A stretch of 64,000 bases of DNA from positions 310,001 through 374,000 of the forward strand of contig NZ_FMAY01000003.1 in the NCBI RefSeq assembly GCF_900094925.1. The letters run 5' to 3'. Made by a program: the position numbers and the translations under genes. Source of the DNA: Kosakonia oryzendophytica (GTDB lineage Bacteria > Pseudomonadota > Gammaproteobacteria > Enterobacterales > Enterobacteriaceae). Shown piece by piece: positions 17,440 to 26,232 of this stretch; within the stretch, counting starts at the first letter, position 1; the number at the start of each line of letters is the position of its first letter. The notes beneath the pieces are model-generated. The model worked only from the letters and a program-made list of their open reading frames with translations. It was not told the origin of the DNA and made no database searches.

Positions 17440-17471
17440 CCCGGCGGGCGGTAGACGTGCCACCTGCCGGG
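17440..17471. repeat. REP-like hairpin after zinT
   Basis: CCCGGCGGG and CCTGCCGGG flank a 14-nt loop and form a stem with one mismatch. It lies 6 bp after the zinT stop codon, between two convergent genes. It may act as terminator or mRNA stabiliser. No T run follows. Confidence 0.4.
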
Positions 17472-17492
17472 CTGTGATGGCGTTACCGCGCA

Positions 17493-17852
17493 TCACTCTA
17501 TTTGCGCATCCACTTTAATGATCGCCTGACAATCTTTTTCGCGCAGCCCATAAACCTCTGCCAGACCGTTCTCGCCGCAGCCTGTCGTGGCTAAATCCCG
17601 TAATGCGGCTTGCGCATAGTCGTAGCCATTTTCAGCCAGCAATTTCTGCGCCTCGTCGCCAAGCGTCGTGCTTGTTGCCCCGTTGCTCATTGCATCCAGA
17701 CCCGCGTTACCAATCGCGCCCTGCTGAATAGCAGCCCTGATGGTTGGACTCGTCGCCAGTTCAGGCCAGCCATTAATAAAATCAGCCACGGTTTTGGCGT
17801 GTGAAGTGAAAGAGAGAAAGACCAGAGGAACGATGAAAAGAGTGCGTTTCAT
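17493..17852 (-). CDS. small secreted hypothetical protein
   Basis: 119 residues with a clear signal peptide (MKRTLFIVPLVFLSFTSHA). The mature part of about 100 residues is mostly helical and has two Cys (TTGCGENGLAEVYGLREKDC) that could form a disulphide in the periplasm. I do not recognise the family. Its position opposite zinT does not suggest a function. Confidence 0.6.
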   Translation of the reverse strand: MKRTLFIVPLVFLSFTSHAKTVADFINGWPELATSPTIRAAIQQGAIGNAGLDAMSNGATSTTLGDEAQKLLAENGYDYAQAALRDLATTGCGENGLAEVYGLREKDCQAIIKVDAQIE

Positions 17853-18074
17853 ATAACCTTCTTACTTTTATTATTTGAATGCCCATCATATTCCGTGCCA
17901 AAGCCAAAAAACAATTATCCCTCTCATTGCACGGCTTTATTCCATTCTTTTCTCTGTCGCCACTGCACCACACTGAGACACTGTGGTGTGCTCTACTAAC
18001 GCCAATTGTCGTATCCCGTCACACTTCGGCGGTGGATTGATTTCCCCCTCAACGGGCTGTGATAGTATCCATCA

Positions 18075-18217
18075 CGTTATTCCTGTCCACACTCACCGAG
18101 GCTTTGATGCTGGAGAATGTCATCATCAGATAATCAGCGTCCCGACCTGCACAGGCCGGACTGATTATCGCTGCGCTTAAACCTTACGCGAACACCTGCG
18201 GGTGTTGGCTCGTTTTT
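18075..18217 (+). ncRNA. candidate structured leader or small RNA upstream of yjhX
   Basis: The stretch contains a long hairpin at 18129-18169 (GATAATCA then GTCC pairing with GGACTGATTATC around a two-base bulge). It is followed by a terminator-like stem AACACCTGCGGGTGTT at 18191-18206 with CGTTTTT. A possible promoter (TTGATT, 17-18 bp, GATAGT) lies near 18037-18066. The layout is that of a short terminated transcript or attenuator 28 bp before the yjhX start. I do not recognise the RNA family. Confidence 0.35.
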
Positions 18218-18244
18218 GCTCATGATGATGAACAGGTTTTCAGT

Positions 18245-18502
18245 ATGAATTTATCCCGTCCGGAACAACGTACCTTACACGTTCTCGCCAAAGGCGGACG
18301 CATTGCGCATATCCGCGATGCATCAGGCCGTATTACCACCGTTGAATGCTACACCCGCGAAGGATTGCTGCTCAGCGATTGCACGCTTGCGGTGTTTAAA
18401 AAACTCAGGAGCAAGAAGCTGATCACGTCGGTGAATGGTCAGCCATATCGTATCAATCACACCGGACTGAGCCATGTTCGCGCCCGGACAGACAACCAGT
18501 AA
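18245..18502 (+). CDS. yjhX: YjhX-family protein (putative toxin)
   Basis: 85 residues, the usual YjhX length, with the family sequence [52 protein letters not shown] and [15 protein letters not shown]. YjhX has been proposed as the toxin of a YjhX-YjhQ pair in E. coli, but the family is also found alone as a DUF2084 protein. No acetyltransferase-type YjhQ partner is seen here, so toxin activity is doubtful. Confidence 0.88.
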   Translation: MNLSRPEQRTLHVLAKGGRIAHIRDASGRITTVECYTREGLLLSDCTLAVFKKLRSKKLITSVNGQPYRINHTGLSHVRARTDNQ

Positions 18503-18514
18503 GGAGCACAGGTA

Positions 18515-18547
18515 AAAAAGCGCCTCTTGTCTGAGGCGCTTTATCTT
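18515..18547 (+). terminator. intrinsic terminator after yjhX
   Basis: AGCGCCTC and GAGGCGCT form a perfect 8-bp stem, with an A run before and TTTATCTT after, 16 bp past the yjhX stop. It can work for rightward transcription. Confidence 0.75.
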
Positions 18548-18840
18548 CCCCGCTGTAGAACCTGTCCCCCTTTCACAGTCATCTGCGGATAGCCGATTGT
18601 GACTAATCGATAACGCGTTTTTTATGACAACGGCCTCACTGAAAAGAGAATGTGCTGCGGGCCCCCTGTATCCAGGTCGATAATGTGTGGCATCGTGCGA
18701 CAAACATCGCGAACACGGGATCATCTGTGGATTTACTTTACTCCGCGCCCCTGCTGACTGGAGTGGCTAAAGTGGGATAAAAGTATTCCCGACATAGACC
18801 AACCCGGGTCACGGTGCCGGCAGCACAGTCACATTGATGA

Positions 18841-19113
18841 AGAATTGAAAGTCGAAAACTCACCAGCATGGAGTTTCAATCCCCTTCCCGCTTCGCGCAT
18901 CTGCGTAAAAAAGATTTCGGCGTTACCATTTATGCCTGGCGTGAACAACAACGAATAAACCGCGCGCGTTGACTTATCCCGTCAAGGTTATTACCCATAT
19001 TTAAAATTGTTCAATCAGTGGGTTATGGCGACCCGGTCTATTTCACTTAAATATTTCGCAAACATAATCGCATCCCGCCGACGGAGTATAAAATGCGATG
19101 GGAAGATGAATAA
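18841..19113 (+). pseudogene. remnant of an AraC-family regulator (DNA-binding domain)
   Basis: One reading frame gives both helix-turn-helix modules of an AraC-type protein, interrupted by stops. SPSRFAHLRKKDFG and YAWREQQRINRAR are followed by TGA at 18970. Then come LPIFKIVQSVGYGDPVYFT, TAA, and IFRKHNRIPPTEYK, ending in TAA at 19111. The spacing between modules matches AraC. Upstream in the same frame there are stops and no recognisable sugar-binding domain. The gene is therefore a decayed fragment, perhaps once AraC-like. Confidence 0.65.
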
Positions 19114-19161
19114 TTTGCCTGGTAATCAAACACTGAAACCGGGCGAACGCTAAGCCGATCC

Positions 19162-19302
19162 TTATTGCTGTTTGCCATTGGGATGGGCGTAGCGCGTATG
19201 ACTCTCATTCGCGAGAGCTACGCCAAGCCGTTTCCCCTCCACGTCCACACCGCCCGCGTGAAGATTCACCCCGTAATATGACGCCAGATCAAATCTGTAC
19301 AT
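19162..19302 (-). pseudogene. 46-codon orphan frame, probable gene remnant
   Basis: An ATG-started frame of 46 codons begins MYRFDLASYYGVNLHAGG and ends ESHTRYAHPNGKQQ. The sequence looks protein-like (ordered hydrophobic pattern, G-x-N-L-H-A-G-G), as for the tail of a larger secreted or outer-membrane protein, but no upstream partner frame is visible. It may be the relic C-terminus of a lost gene, next to the AraC-type remnant. I do not recognise it. Confidence 0.25.
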
Positions 19303-19435
19303 ACCGTTACACAGCAACACTCATCATCTGTGAGGCGTCTGGTATATAGTGTCGTGAACATAGAGGTCGGTTTGCTGTGAAGATAAAAAGCAACAAACTT
19401 TAAACAAATAAATATTATGCTTTCTTAATATTATA

Positions 19436-20572
19436 ATGAAACTTAAAAATACACTCTGCCTACATATCTCGATGGCGGCCCTTGCCATCCTGTTTTTATG
19501 TGTTCACCCGCTGGTGAACAGCTTTGATCCGCCGCTTACATTTCAGCCGTTGATTAAATCAATGGCAGGCACACAAAAAGAACAAGCTGAAAAAATAGCC
19601 ACTATTTCTCATGCATTACAGGGCAATGCGATTTTTTTCATCGGCGCTTCTGAAGTCGCCACCTCAGAAGATGAACATTACGCTGTATATAATTACTTTA
19701 ATAATGATTTGCATCGTCCGGTGGTCGCATTTGGTGACAGCTTCGATGATAGTGTTACACATTTTTTACTGTTCTCACGTTTTAAAAACGACCTTAATGC
19801 AAACAGTAAAGTGGTGTTGTTACTTTCACCGGACAGTTTTTATTCATTCGGCGTTCCGCCCGCTATTTTTGCAGATAATTTCCCGGCCCCCGTGTTTAAT
19901 CCATTAATCCAGGATGAGCAAGCGCGCCCCTTCCTGGTCAATTACTTACGCAATATTGATAAAAAAGAGATCAGCCATTTAACCTTTTCGCAAATGAAAA
20001 TTTATGGCTGGCACGCGGAAAATATCTGGCAGGAAGTGAGTTTCCAGTTTGCTAATTTCTGCACACTGATTAAAAACGACTGGCTGGCAATGCTACACAT
20101 TGAGCCGGAAGAGACTCAACCGTGGCCGCAACACCCCACATCCGTCGTAACACCGGACTGGGATAAAGAGTTGGCTCATGCCCGCGAGCTGAACGCATAT
20201 CGTCAGCAAAGCGCCGCCACGCTGTGGATGGACAAATCCATTTATGAACCGGGCGAAAAACCGGAAGTGTGGGATGACTCACCTGTCGTTCCGGCACAAA
20301 TACAGGCGTTTGAAGCCACTATCAAGTTATTGAAATCGCGCCATGTTCAGGTCGTGGTCATTATTGATGCCATCAACCGGCGGGCCGTGCAGAACCCGGA
20401 ACTGGTGCAGCCCGCCGTGACTCAGGCAACGGCAATTCTGCAGGCAAATCAGATCCCTTACCTCGATATGTACTCCATGCCTTATCAGGAGGGCTGGAAC
20501 TGGGATCGCCTGCACCCAACCGACCTGGCATGGGTACCGATGGACCGCTTTATTCTGGAGAGTTTTAAATGA
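19436..20572 (+). CDS. dltD: D-alanyl transfer protein DltD
   Basis: 378 residues. An N-terminal membrane anchor (about residues 10-28) is followed by an extracytoplasmic SGNH-like hydrolase domain. The nucleophile block is FFIGASEVATSE and the acid-His pair is in DRLHPTDLAW near the C-terminus. In Gram-positive dlt systems DltD takes D-alanine from the membrane carrier step and esterifies it to teichoic acid. It is first in a dltD-X-B-A-C operon, unlike the DltXABCD order of Gram-positives, and overlaps dltX by 4 bp. The ribosome site is poor and the upstream 55 bp is AT-rich. Confidence 0.85.
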   Translation: MKLKNTLCLHISMAALAILFLCVHPLVNSFDPPLTFQPLIKSMAGTQKEQAEKIATISHALQGNAIFFIGASEVATSEDEHYAVYNYFNNDLHRPVVAFGDSFDDSVTHFLLFSRFKNDLNANSKVVLLLSPDSFYSFGVPPAIFADNFPAPVFNPLIQDEQARPFLVNYLRNIDKKEISHLTFSQMKIYGWHAENIWQEVSFQFANFCTLIKNDWLAMLHIEPEETQPWPQHPTSVVTPDWDKELAHARELNAYRQQSAATLWMDKSIYEPGEKPEVWDDSPVVPAQIQAFEATIKLLKSRHVQVVVIIDAINRRAVQNPELVQPAVTQATAILQANQIPYLDMYSMPYQEGWNWDRLHPTDLAWVPMDRFILESFK

Positions 20573-20691
20573 TGAAAAATGCTATTCGCCTTTTTTTCCT
20601 TTATCTCCTGCTGGCGGTCACCATCATCGCGTGGTCTTCGGTGGATGAGAGCATGAGTTTGAAAGTGCATTTTGAATATCAAAAGTTCTGA
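20569..20691 (+). CDS. dltX: DltX-like single-pass membrane peptide
   Basis: 40 residues, too short for usual gene calling. One membrane helix (AIRLFFLYLLLAVTIIAWSS) is followed by a short tail ending HFEYQKF. The C-terminal F-x-Y-x-x-F motif is the hallmark of DltX, which in Gram-positives is acylated with D-Ala and acts as a carrier between DltB and DltD. The start overlaps the dltD stop by 4 bp and the stop is 8 bp before dltB, so it is translated within the operon. Recognition rests on motif, size and place. Confidence 0.72.
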   Translation: MMKNAIRLFFLYLLLAVTIIAWSSVDESMSLKVHFEYQKF

Positions 20692-20698
20692 GGAATGA

Positions 20699-21820
20699 AT
20701 GATGTACAGCTCCGGAACGTTTTTTTTATACCTGTTCTCATCGGCGTTGATCTTCGCGCTGGTTAACCGCGTATTGCACTACCGGTTGACCTATTTATCC
20801 GCATTTTCCGTACTGGCCGCGGTCGCCTGGGGCTATATCTTCCAGGGAGATTACGCGGTTCCCGTCGCGGTCTTCTTCAGCTTTTACGCCATTGTCACCT
20901 TAAAAGAGAAAGGCTGGTTGAAAACCTGGCAGGCAGTCACCCTGACGCTGCTGCCGCTGCTGTTGGTGAAACTACACCTTAACAATCACTGGGGCATGAT
21001 CGGCTTATCGTTTATGACCTTCCGCGCCATTGATGTTCTGCTGTACCGCAGCAAAAAAGATGGCCGTCATTTTCTGCACTATTTCTGCTACCTGTTTATG
21101 CCATTTATTATTCTGGCAGGTCCCATGTATCGCTGGCGGACCTGGGTGACGGACATTAATAAACCGGTATTTAGCCTGACCCGTGAGCAGTTTTTAACGG
21201 CAATGGAGCAAATTTTTACCGGCATCGTGCAGAAGTTTCTCTTCGCAATGCTTATCGACAACCTGGTGATCCAGTCGTGGAGCCATCGTCCGTTTACCCT
21301 CAGTGTAGGGGTGGTGATGTCGCTGGCTTACAGCGCCTATTTGTGGTTCGACTTTGCCGGTTACAGCAATATGGCGATTGGCGCCGGGCGCTTGTTTGGC
21401 CTGAATATTCCGGCGAACTTCAATATGCCCATTCTGGCGAAAAACCCGCAGGATTTCTGGCGACGCTTCCACATCAGTCTCTCTGAATGGCTGAGAGACG
21501 TGGTCTTTATGCCGATTTATATGAACTTAATGAAGCTCGACTTTTTCCGTCAGAACAAAACGCTGGCGCAGAACATAGGTATCTTCTGCACGCTGTTTTG
21601 TATGGGAGCATGGAACGGGCTCGAAAGGCACTATGTTATCAGCGGCGCGCTGTTTGGCGCTATTTCCGTTGCGCACAACATGCTTCAGTGGTCAGCCAAA
21701 CGCAGCCCGGCGCTGACCACCGGGTTACAAAACCCGGTGGTTATCTTCCTGGGCCGCATTTTAACGCTGGCAAGTGCTGCGGCTTCTCTTTACATCTTTA
21801 GCGGAATGTCACCTCTATGA
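20699..21820 (+). CDS. dltB: MBOAT acyltransferase DltB
   Basis: 373 residues (an ATG three bases later is equally possible and better spaced from AGGA). It is a polytopic membrane protein of the MBOAT family. Diagnostic parts are FAGYSNMAIGAGRLFGL, NPQDFWRRFHISLSEWLRDV and WNGLERHYVISGALFG, which carries the conserved histidine. DltB moves D-alanine from DltC across or to the outer side of the membrane. It overlaps dltA by 4 bp. Confidence 0.88.
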   Translation: MMYSSGTFFLYLFSSALIFALVNRVLHYRLTYLSAFSVLAAVAWGYIFQGDYAVPVAVFFSFYAIVTLKEKGWLKTWQAVTLTLLPLLLVKLHLNNHWGMIGLSFMTFRAIDVLLYRSKKDGRHFLHYFCYLFMPFIILAGPMYRWRTWVTDINKPVFSLTREQFLTAMEQIFTGIVQKFLFAMLIDNLVIQSWSHRPFTLSVGVVMSLAYSAYLWFDFAGYSNMAIGAGRLFGLNIPANFNMPILAKNPQDFWRRFHISLSEWLRDVVFMPIYMNLMKLDFFRQNKTLAQNIGIFCTLFCMGAWNGLERHYVISGALFGAISVAHNMLQWSAKRSPALTTGLQNPVVIFLGRILTLASAAASLYIFSGMSPL

Positions 21821-23250
21821 ACCTTCACACCGAGCTTCAGGAATTGCAGGATTTCCTGCGTGCGGCATTACTTGATCCCGCGAATCCACAGCAGTTGGCC
21901 ATCAGCGGCAGCGATGAAGCCCTGACCTGGCAACAGCTTACCACCGCCGTGACAGACTGGTCACAACGCTTACAGCAGTGCCAGTTACCCGCCGGTACGC
22001 CAGTGGTGCTGTACGGCCACCAGCAGGCGGAGTTCGCTGTGGCCATCTATAGCTGTCTGCTGCATAACATTCCGTATATCCCGGTGGATTGCATTTATCC
22101 GCAGGAACGGCTGAAAGAGATATGCTCGCTGGCAAGCGCGCCGTGGTACTACGACATTGCCACCCGGCAGTTCGTGGCGACCGGTGAAACCGGCAAACCA
22201 CTCGAAGAGCAGGATCTGGCGTACATCATGTTCACCTCCGGCAGCACCGGCAAACCCAAAGGTGTGCAGATCGGGCGCGAAAGCCTGTGGCACTTTATGA
22301 AATGGGTTCGCCAGGACTTTTCACTGCCGCCGACGCCGGTGCTGATGAACCATGCGGTGTTCAGCTTCGACCTCTCGTTGATTCCGCTGCTGGCGAACCT
22401 GGCCACTGGCGGGCATATCGTACTGAATGCGAAAGAGGATATTGCCGCTGACAACTGGCTCGATCGCCTGAAAAGCAATCAGGTTTCCGTGTGGGTATCC
22501 ACGCCTTCCTTTGCTTACCAGCGTCTGCTCTCGCCGCAGTTCAACAGCGAATACCTGCCCGACCTCAACGTGTTCGTGTTTATTGGCGAGGTGCTGAACA
22601 AGGCGTTGGTCAAACAGTTACGCCGCCGCTTTCCGCAGGCCAAAATTCTTAACTCCTATGGCCCAACGGAAGCGACCATCGCCACAACGGTGATTGAAAT
22701 CACCGACGAGATCCTGAACAGCGAGAACGATCTACTGCCGGTTGGCACGATGATGCCGGACTCGAGAATGGAAATTACCCCGGAAGGCGAGCTGATCATC
22801 TGGGGTAAAAATGTGATGCGCGGTTATCTCGGGCTGCCAAAAGAGAACGCCGAGAAGCTGCTGCACCGTGAGGGCGAAGCATTCCGTGGCTACAGAACCG
22901 GCGACCTGGGCTACGAAGATGGGCTGCTTTACTGCCAGGGGCGTAACGATAGCCAGATTAAATTGAATGGTTACCGTATCGAGATCAACGAGATCGAAAA
23001 CCGCCTGCTGGCAATGTCCGGTATCAGTGAAGCGGTGGTTCTGCCGCTGATGAAATCCGGCGGCGGTGTGCTGCGTATTGCAGCATTCTGTGTAACGAAG
23101 CTGGCACCGGAAGCGATAAAAACATCGCTCTCGAAGGTGATCCCGCCCTATATGGTGCCTTCGCAAATCATTATCAAAGACGCTTTGCCGCTCAATCCCA
23201 ACGGCAAAATTGACCGTAAGCTGCTGGACACTCATGCCCGCACGAACTGA
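21817..23250 (+). CDS. dltA: D-alanine-carrier protein ligase DltA
   Basis: 477 residues of the AMP-forming adenylation family. The P-loop is MFTSGSTGKPKG, the aromatic-rich core NSYGPTEATIAT is present, and RTGDLGYEDGLLYCQGRND and the C-terminal Lys in NPNGKIDRKLLD are in place. It activates D-alanine as an adenylate and loads it onto the phosphopantetheine arm of DltC. Other adenylation enzymes are possible by sequence, but the surrounding dlt genes make DltA the best call. Confidence 0.87.
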   Translation: MNLHTELQELQDFLRAALLDPANPQQLAISGSDEALTWQQLTTAVTDWSQRLQQCQLPAGTPVVLYGHQQAEFAVAIYSCLLHNIPYIPVDCIYPQERLKEICSLASAPWYYDIATRQFVATGETGKPLEEQDLAYIMFTSGSTGKPKGVQIGRESLWHFMKWVRQDFSLPPTPVLMNHAVFSFDLSLIPLLANLATGGHIVLNAKEDIAADNWLDRLKSNQVSVWVSTPSFAYQRLLSPQFNSEYLPDLNVFVFIGEVLNKALVKQLRRRFPQAKILNSYGPTEATIATTVIEITDEILNSENDLLPVGTMMPDSRMEITPEGELIIWGKNVMRGYLGLPKENAEKLLHREGEAFRGYRTGDLGYEDGLLYCQGRNDSQIKLNGYRIEINEIENRLLAMSGISEAVVLPLMKSGGGVLRIAAFCVTKLAPEAIKTSLSKVIPPYMVPSQIIIKDALPLNPNGKIDRKLLDTHARTN

Positions 23251-23489
23251 TGATTCAGGAAATAGAGATGGAACAAGAAATTCTCGCGCTGTTTGAAAAG
23301 ATCTTATCCCGCAAAGTGGGCTTTAACGATGAGCTGATTGAGTCCGATATCCTCGACTCGATTCTGGCGGTGGATATGGTGCTGGAAGTGCAGGATGTTT
23401 ATGGCTGCATGATCCCGCCTACCGAAGTGGCGACCGTGCTGAAAACCCCGGCGGATCTCGCACACTTTATTGAAGAGAACCGCAGCTAA
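23250..23489 (+). CDS. dltC: D-alanyl carrier protein DltC
   Basis: 79 residues from the ATG that overlaps the dltA stop, or 73 from a second ATG at 23268 that has a better AGGA ribosome site. It is an acyl-carrier-type protein, with the phosphopantetheine Ser in SDILDSILAVDMV and helix 3 in PTEVATVLKTPADLAHFIEE. Acidic overall. It is the last gene of the operon, followed 34 bp later by a strong terminator. Confidence 0.85.
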   Translation: MIQEIEMEQEILALFEKILSRKVGFNDELIESDILDSILAVDMVLEVQDVYGCMIPPTEVATVLKTPADLAHFIEENRS

Positions 23490-23522
23490 GCACGCGGGTA
23501 GCGGCATATTTTCACCCGATAC

Positions 23523-23553
23523 AAAGACCCCGGCCCACCGGGGTCTTTTTTTT
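23523..23553 (+). terminator. intrinsic terminator of the dlt operon
   Basis: AAAGACCCCGG and CCGGGGTCTTT form an 11-bp stem around a 4-nt loop, followed by a run of T. It closes the dltDXBAC transcript. Confidence 0.88.
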
Positions 23554-23728
23554 GTGTAAACAGGCGGAATTGACTGCTGTTTAGGGTATGGCTTTATGCC
23601 CTGCTTTACGCTACCCGCACCAGTTCGGGAGCTCATATTTTCAGTGCAGCCGCCAGGAAACTGGAAGTGAGGTGTTCATCAGCGACGCTCGATCCGGCTA
23701 ACATTATCCGCTACGAGTGACGGCTATA

Positions 23729-24658
23729 ATGGCGACACACAAGGATGAGACATTAACGCTAACGACAGCCATTATGCGAAACTTAATCAATGAAGATCAT
23801 TTTTTTGAAAATTTAGAAACGTCGACAGAACTGGATTACGTTTTACGCGCAGGAGAAGCCGTCCCGGAAGAGGGATTAGCTATCAAACCACATATGCATC
23901 TGGAGCATGAAATTATGTGGTTCCATAAAGCGCAGGGCAGTTACAGTATTGGCAGTGAAAAATTCGCGATAAAAGACAATACGTTAATTTATGTTAGCCC
24001 ATTGGTACTCCATGATATGGCGCTGGAATACACCGACGATCATGAGCGTTTTCTCTTTCAGTACGATCGGGCTGTACTCAACAGATTAAAATATCCAATT
24101 CCCTCCATGAATCCACACATTGGAATCATAACTCAACCCAATGAATTGTACGCTGAGAGAGTACAGTTTTTATTCAAGTGGCTGGCACAGGCGCATGAAA
24201 CCGAACCTTCAACAGACGACATCAACCCGGTAATGATCCTCTTACTCAATACTGTTTTTCAGTGTGCCTCCAGCGCACAGGCAATATCACCGGAGAAAGA
24301 CAATCTCTCATTATTTGAAAAAATGATTAATTTTATGGAGGAAATGGAAAAACGAACCTCTTTGAATATCAGTTTGCATGAAGCCGCCGACACTGTAGGC
24401 CTCTCTTCATGCCATTTCTCCCGGACGTTCAAAAAAATCATGCATATCAGCTTTAAAGAGTATCTGTTACGCAAGAAAATCGCCCGCTCCGTCGATATGC
24501 TGCGCAATACCGCGCTAAGCATTACCGATATCGCTTATCAGTGCGAATTTACAGATGCGGCATATTACTGTTTTCAATTCAAAAAACTCATTGGCGTTAC
24601 CCCGAAAAAATTCAGGAACCATAGCCTCACCAGCGTGCAACTTCACAAAAACCGCTAA
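23729..24658 (+). CDS. AraC-family regulator, probable control of the xylobiose genes
   Basis: About 309 residues from the ATG at 23729; a GTG at 23717 in frame is an alternative. The N-terminal half is a cupin-type ligand domain (IKPHMHLEHEIMWFHKAQGS). The C-terminal 100 residues hold two helix-turn-helix units (LHEAADTVGLSSCHFSRTFK and SITDIAYQCEFTDAAYYCFQ) and end with GVTPKKFR. It precedes a GPH transporter and a GH43 xylosidase on the same strand, 190 bp away, so it is the likely local activator. The E. coli yagGH operon instead has an IclR-type neighbour. Confidence 0.83.
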   Translation: MATHKDETLTLTTAIMRNLINEDHFFENLETSTELDYVLRAGEAVPEEGLAIKPHMHLEHEIMWFHKAQGSYSIGSEKFAIKDNTLIYVSPLVLHDMALEYTDDHERFLFQYDRAVLNRLKYPIPSMNPHIGIITQPNELYAERVQFLFKWLAQAHETEPSTDDINPVMILLLNTVFQCASSAQAISPEKDNLSLFEKMINFMEEMEKRTSLNISLHEAADTVGLSSCHFSRTFKKIMHISFKEYLLRKKIARSVDMLRNTALSITDIAYQCEFTDAAYYCFQFKKLIGVTPKKFRNHSLTSVQLHKNR

Positions 24659-24848
24659 TGAACGGTTTGATACCTCTTTCTCACGTTTTTACGTTAAGTG
24701 TGATCGTTACGGCCATGCTGGCGCAAAAAAATTATATAAAAAAGCCTCGTCGATACATTTTTTATGATTAATCAGAATTACCTTTTCATCAGGTAACAGA
24801 GTTGTTCGCGTTAACGCTATTTTAGACTCCTTATGAAAAGGTATAGTT

Positions 24849-26180
24849 ATGAATAGAATCGGATTCAAAGAAAAGATTGGCTATGGAATCGGCGATGGCG
24901 CATCGAATATTATCTGGCAAACCATCATGCTATTCATGGCCTATTTTTATACTGATGTGTATGGGCTTAGCGCTTTTCATATGGGCACTATGTTTCTTTT
25001 CGTCAGGGTATTTGATGCGTTCGCCGATATCTATATCGGCTATATTGCCGATCACACTCAAACCCGACATGGTCAGTTCAGGCCTTATTTATTATGGTTC
25101 TCGTTACCCTTTGGTATTTTTGGCGCATTAACCTTTTACACACCCGAATTAGGTGAAACAGGTAAAATTATCTATGCTTATATTTCTTATACGACTCTGT
25201 CCATCTTCTACTCACTGGTAAACGTTCCATACTGCGCATTAATCAATAATATTTCCCAGGATGCAAAAGAAAGGGTGTCAATTCAGGCATACCGTTTTGC
25301 TTTCGCGGCGTTAGGCGGCATTATTGTCTCCGTTATAGCCCTGCCTTTAACGAAAATTTTAGGCAATGGCGATCTGCAAAGAGGCTACTTCTGGGCCATG
25401 ATCATCATGGGAGGCCTGAGTACCGTGCTGTTCTTCGCTTGTTTTTCCATGACCAAAGAACATCACCGTAAAGAGATCGACAAAACGCGGAAATTTAGTG
25501 GCATTTATAAAGAACTGTCGGTTCTTATTAAGGATCATAACTGGCGATGCATCTTTGCACTTAACATCGTGAGTCTTATCGCCGGGATATTAAAAACGGG
25601 CGGCGCCATGTACTTTGTTCACTATTATTTGAATCGTCCCGATTTAACCAGCACAATTTTATTAGTCATTCTCGGCACCCGGTTTGTTGGCGCGGTGTTC
25701 ACCACTTCATTATATGGAAAATTTGATCGGTTAGTGTCATACAAAACGTCGTTACTTCTTCAGGCCGTCGTCCTGGTAGCGCTGTTTATGGTTCCGTCTG
25801 AATACATTATAGCAATCTGCATTATCATCAGCGTAATTCATTTCATCGACGCGAGCTCAGCGCCGCTGCAATGGAGTCTGCTGAGCGATATTATCGATAA
25901 TGTCGAGAAAAAATCGGGAATATCGCTTAGCGGCCTGGTTTTCTCTACCAATCTCTTTGCCATTAAAATTGGTATTGCGGTTGGCGGCGCGATTATCGGC
26001 TGGTTACTGACCGTTGGCGGTTATGTGGGAAGTGCCGCCGTACAGACGGATATGGCCGTCCTGGTCGTCCGGCTGATCTTTACGGTTATCCCTGCTATCT
26101 GTGTTGTCATGATGTTTTTTATTATGACCCACTATCGAAACGATCCTGTGTATACCGAACCGGCGACAACCATGGTGTAA
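24849..26180 (+). CDS. GPH-family sugar:cation symporter (xyloside/xylobiose)
   Basis: 443 residues with about twelve membrane helices, of the glycoside-pentoside-hexuronide family (MelB/YicJ/YagG/XynT-like). Family marks are KIGYGIGDGASNIIWQTIM, FDAFADIYIGYIADHTQTRH and GQFRPYLLW, plus YSLVNVPYCALINNISQD. Linked by 52 bp to a GH43 beta-xylosidase, which points to xylobiose or other small xylosides as cargo. The gene resembles E. coli yagG. Exact substrate is inferred. Confidence 0.82.
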   Translation: MNRIGFKEKIGYGIGDGASNIIWQTIMLFMAYFYTDVYGLSAFHMGTMFLFVRVFDAFADIYIGYIADHTQTRHGQFRPYLLWFSLPFGIFGALTFYTPELGETGKIIYAYISYTTLSIFYSLVNVPYCALINNISQDAKERVSIQAYRFAFAALGGIIVSVIALPLTKILGNGDLQRGYFWAMIIMGGLSTVLFFACFSMTKEHHRKEIDKTRKFSGIYKELSVLIKDHNWRCIFALNIVSLIAGILKTGGAMYFVHYYLNRPDLTSTILLVILGTRFVGAVFTTSLYGKFDRLVSYKTSLLLQAVVLVALFMVPSEYIIAICIIISVIHFIDASSAPLQWSLLSDIIDNVEKKSGISLSGLVFSTNLFAIKIGIAVGGAIIGWLLTVGGYVGSAAVQTDMAVLVVRLIFTVIPAICVVMMFFIMTHYRNDPVYTEPATTMV

Positions 26181-26232
26181 GAACAAAATACAGTCGCTAA
26201 TTTAATCATATTTACCTTGTAGGGAGTCATTT

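Noticed and set aside
18230..18600. Complete YjhX-YjhQ toxin-antitoxin pair
   Set aside because: No acetyltransferase-like yjhQ frame is found on either side of yjhX.
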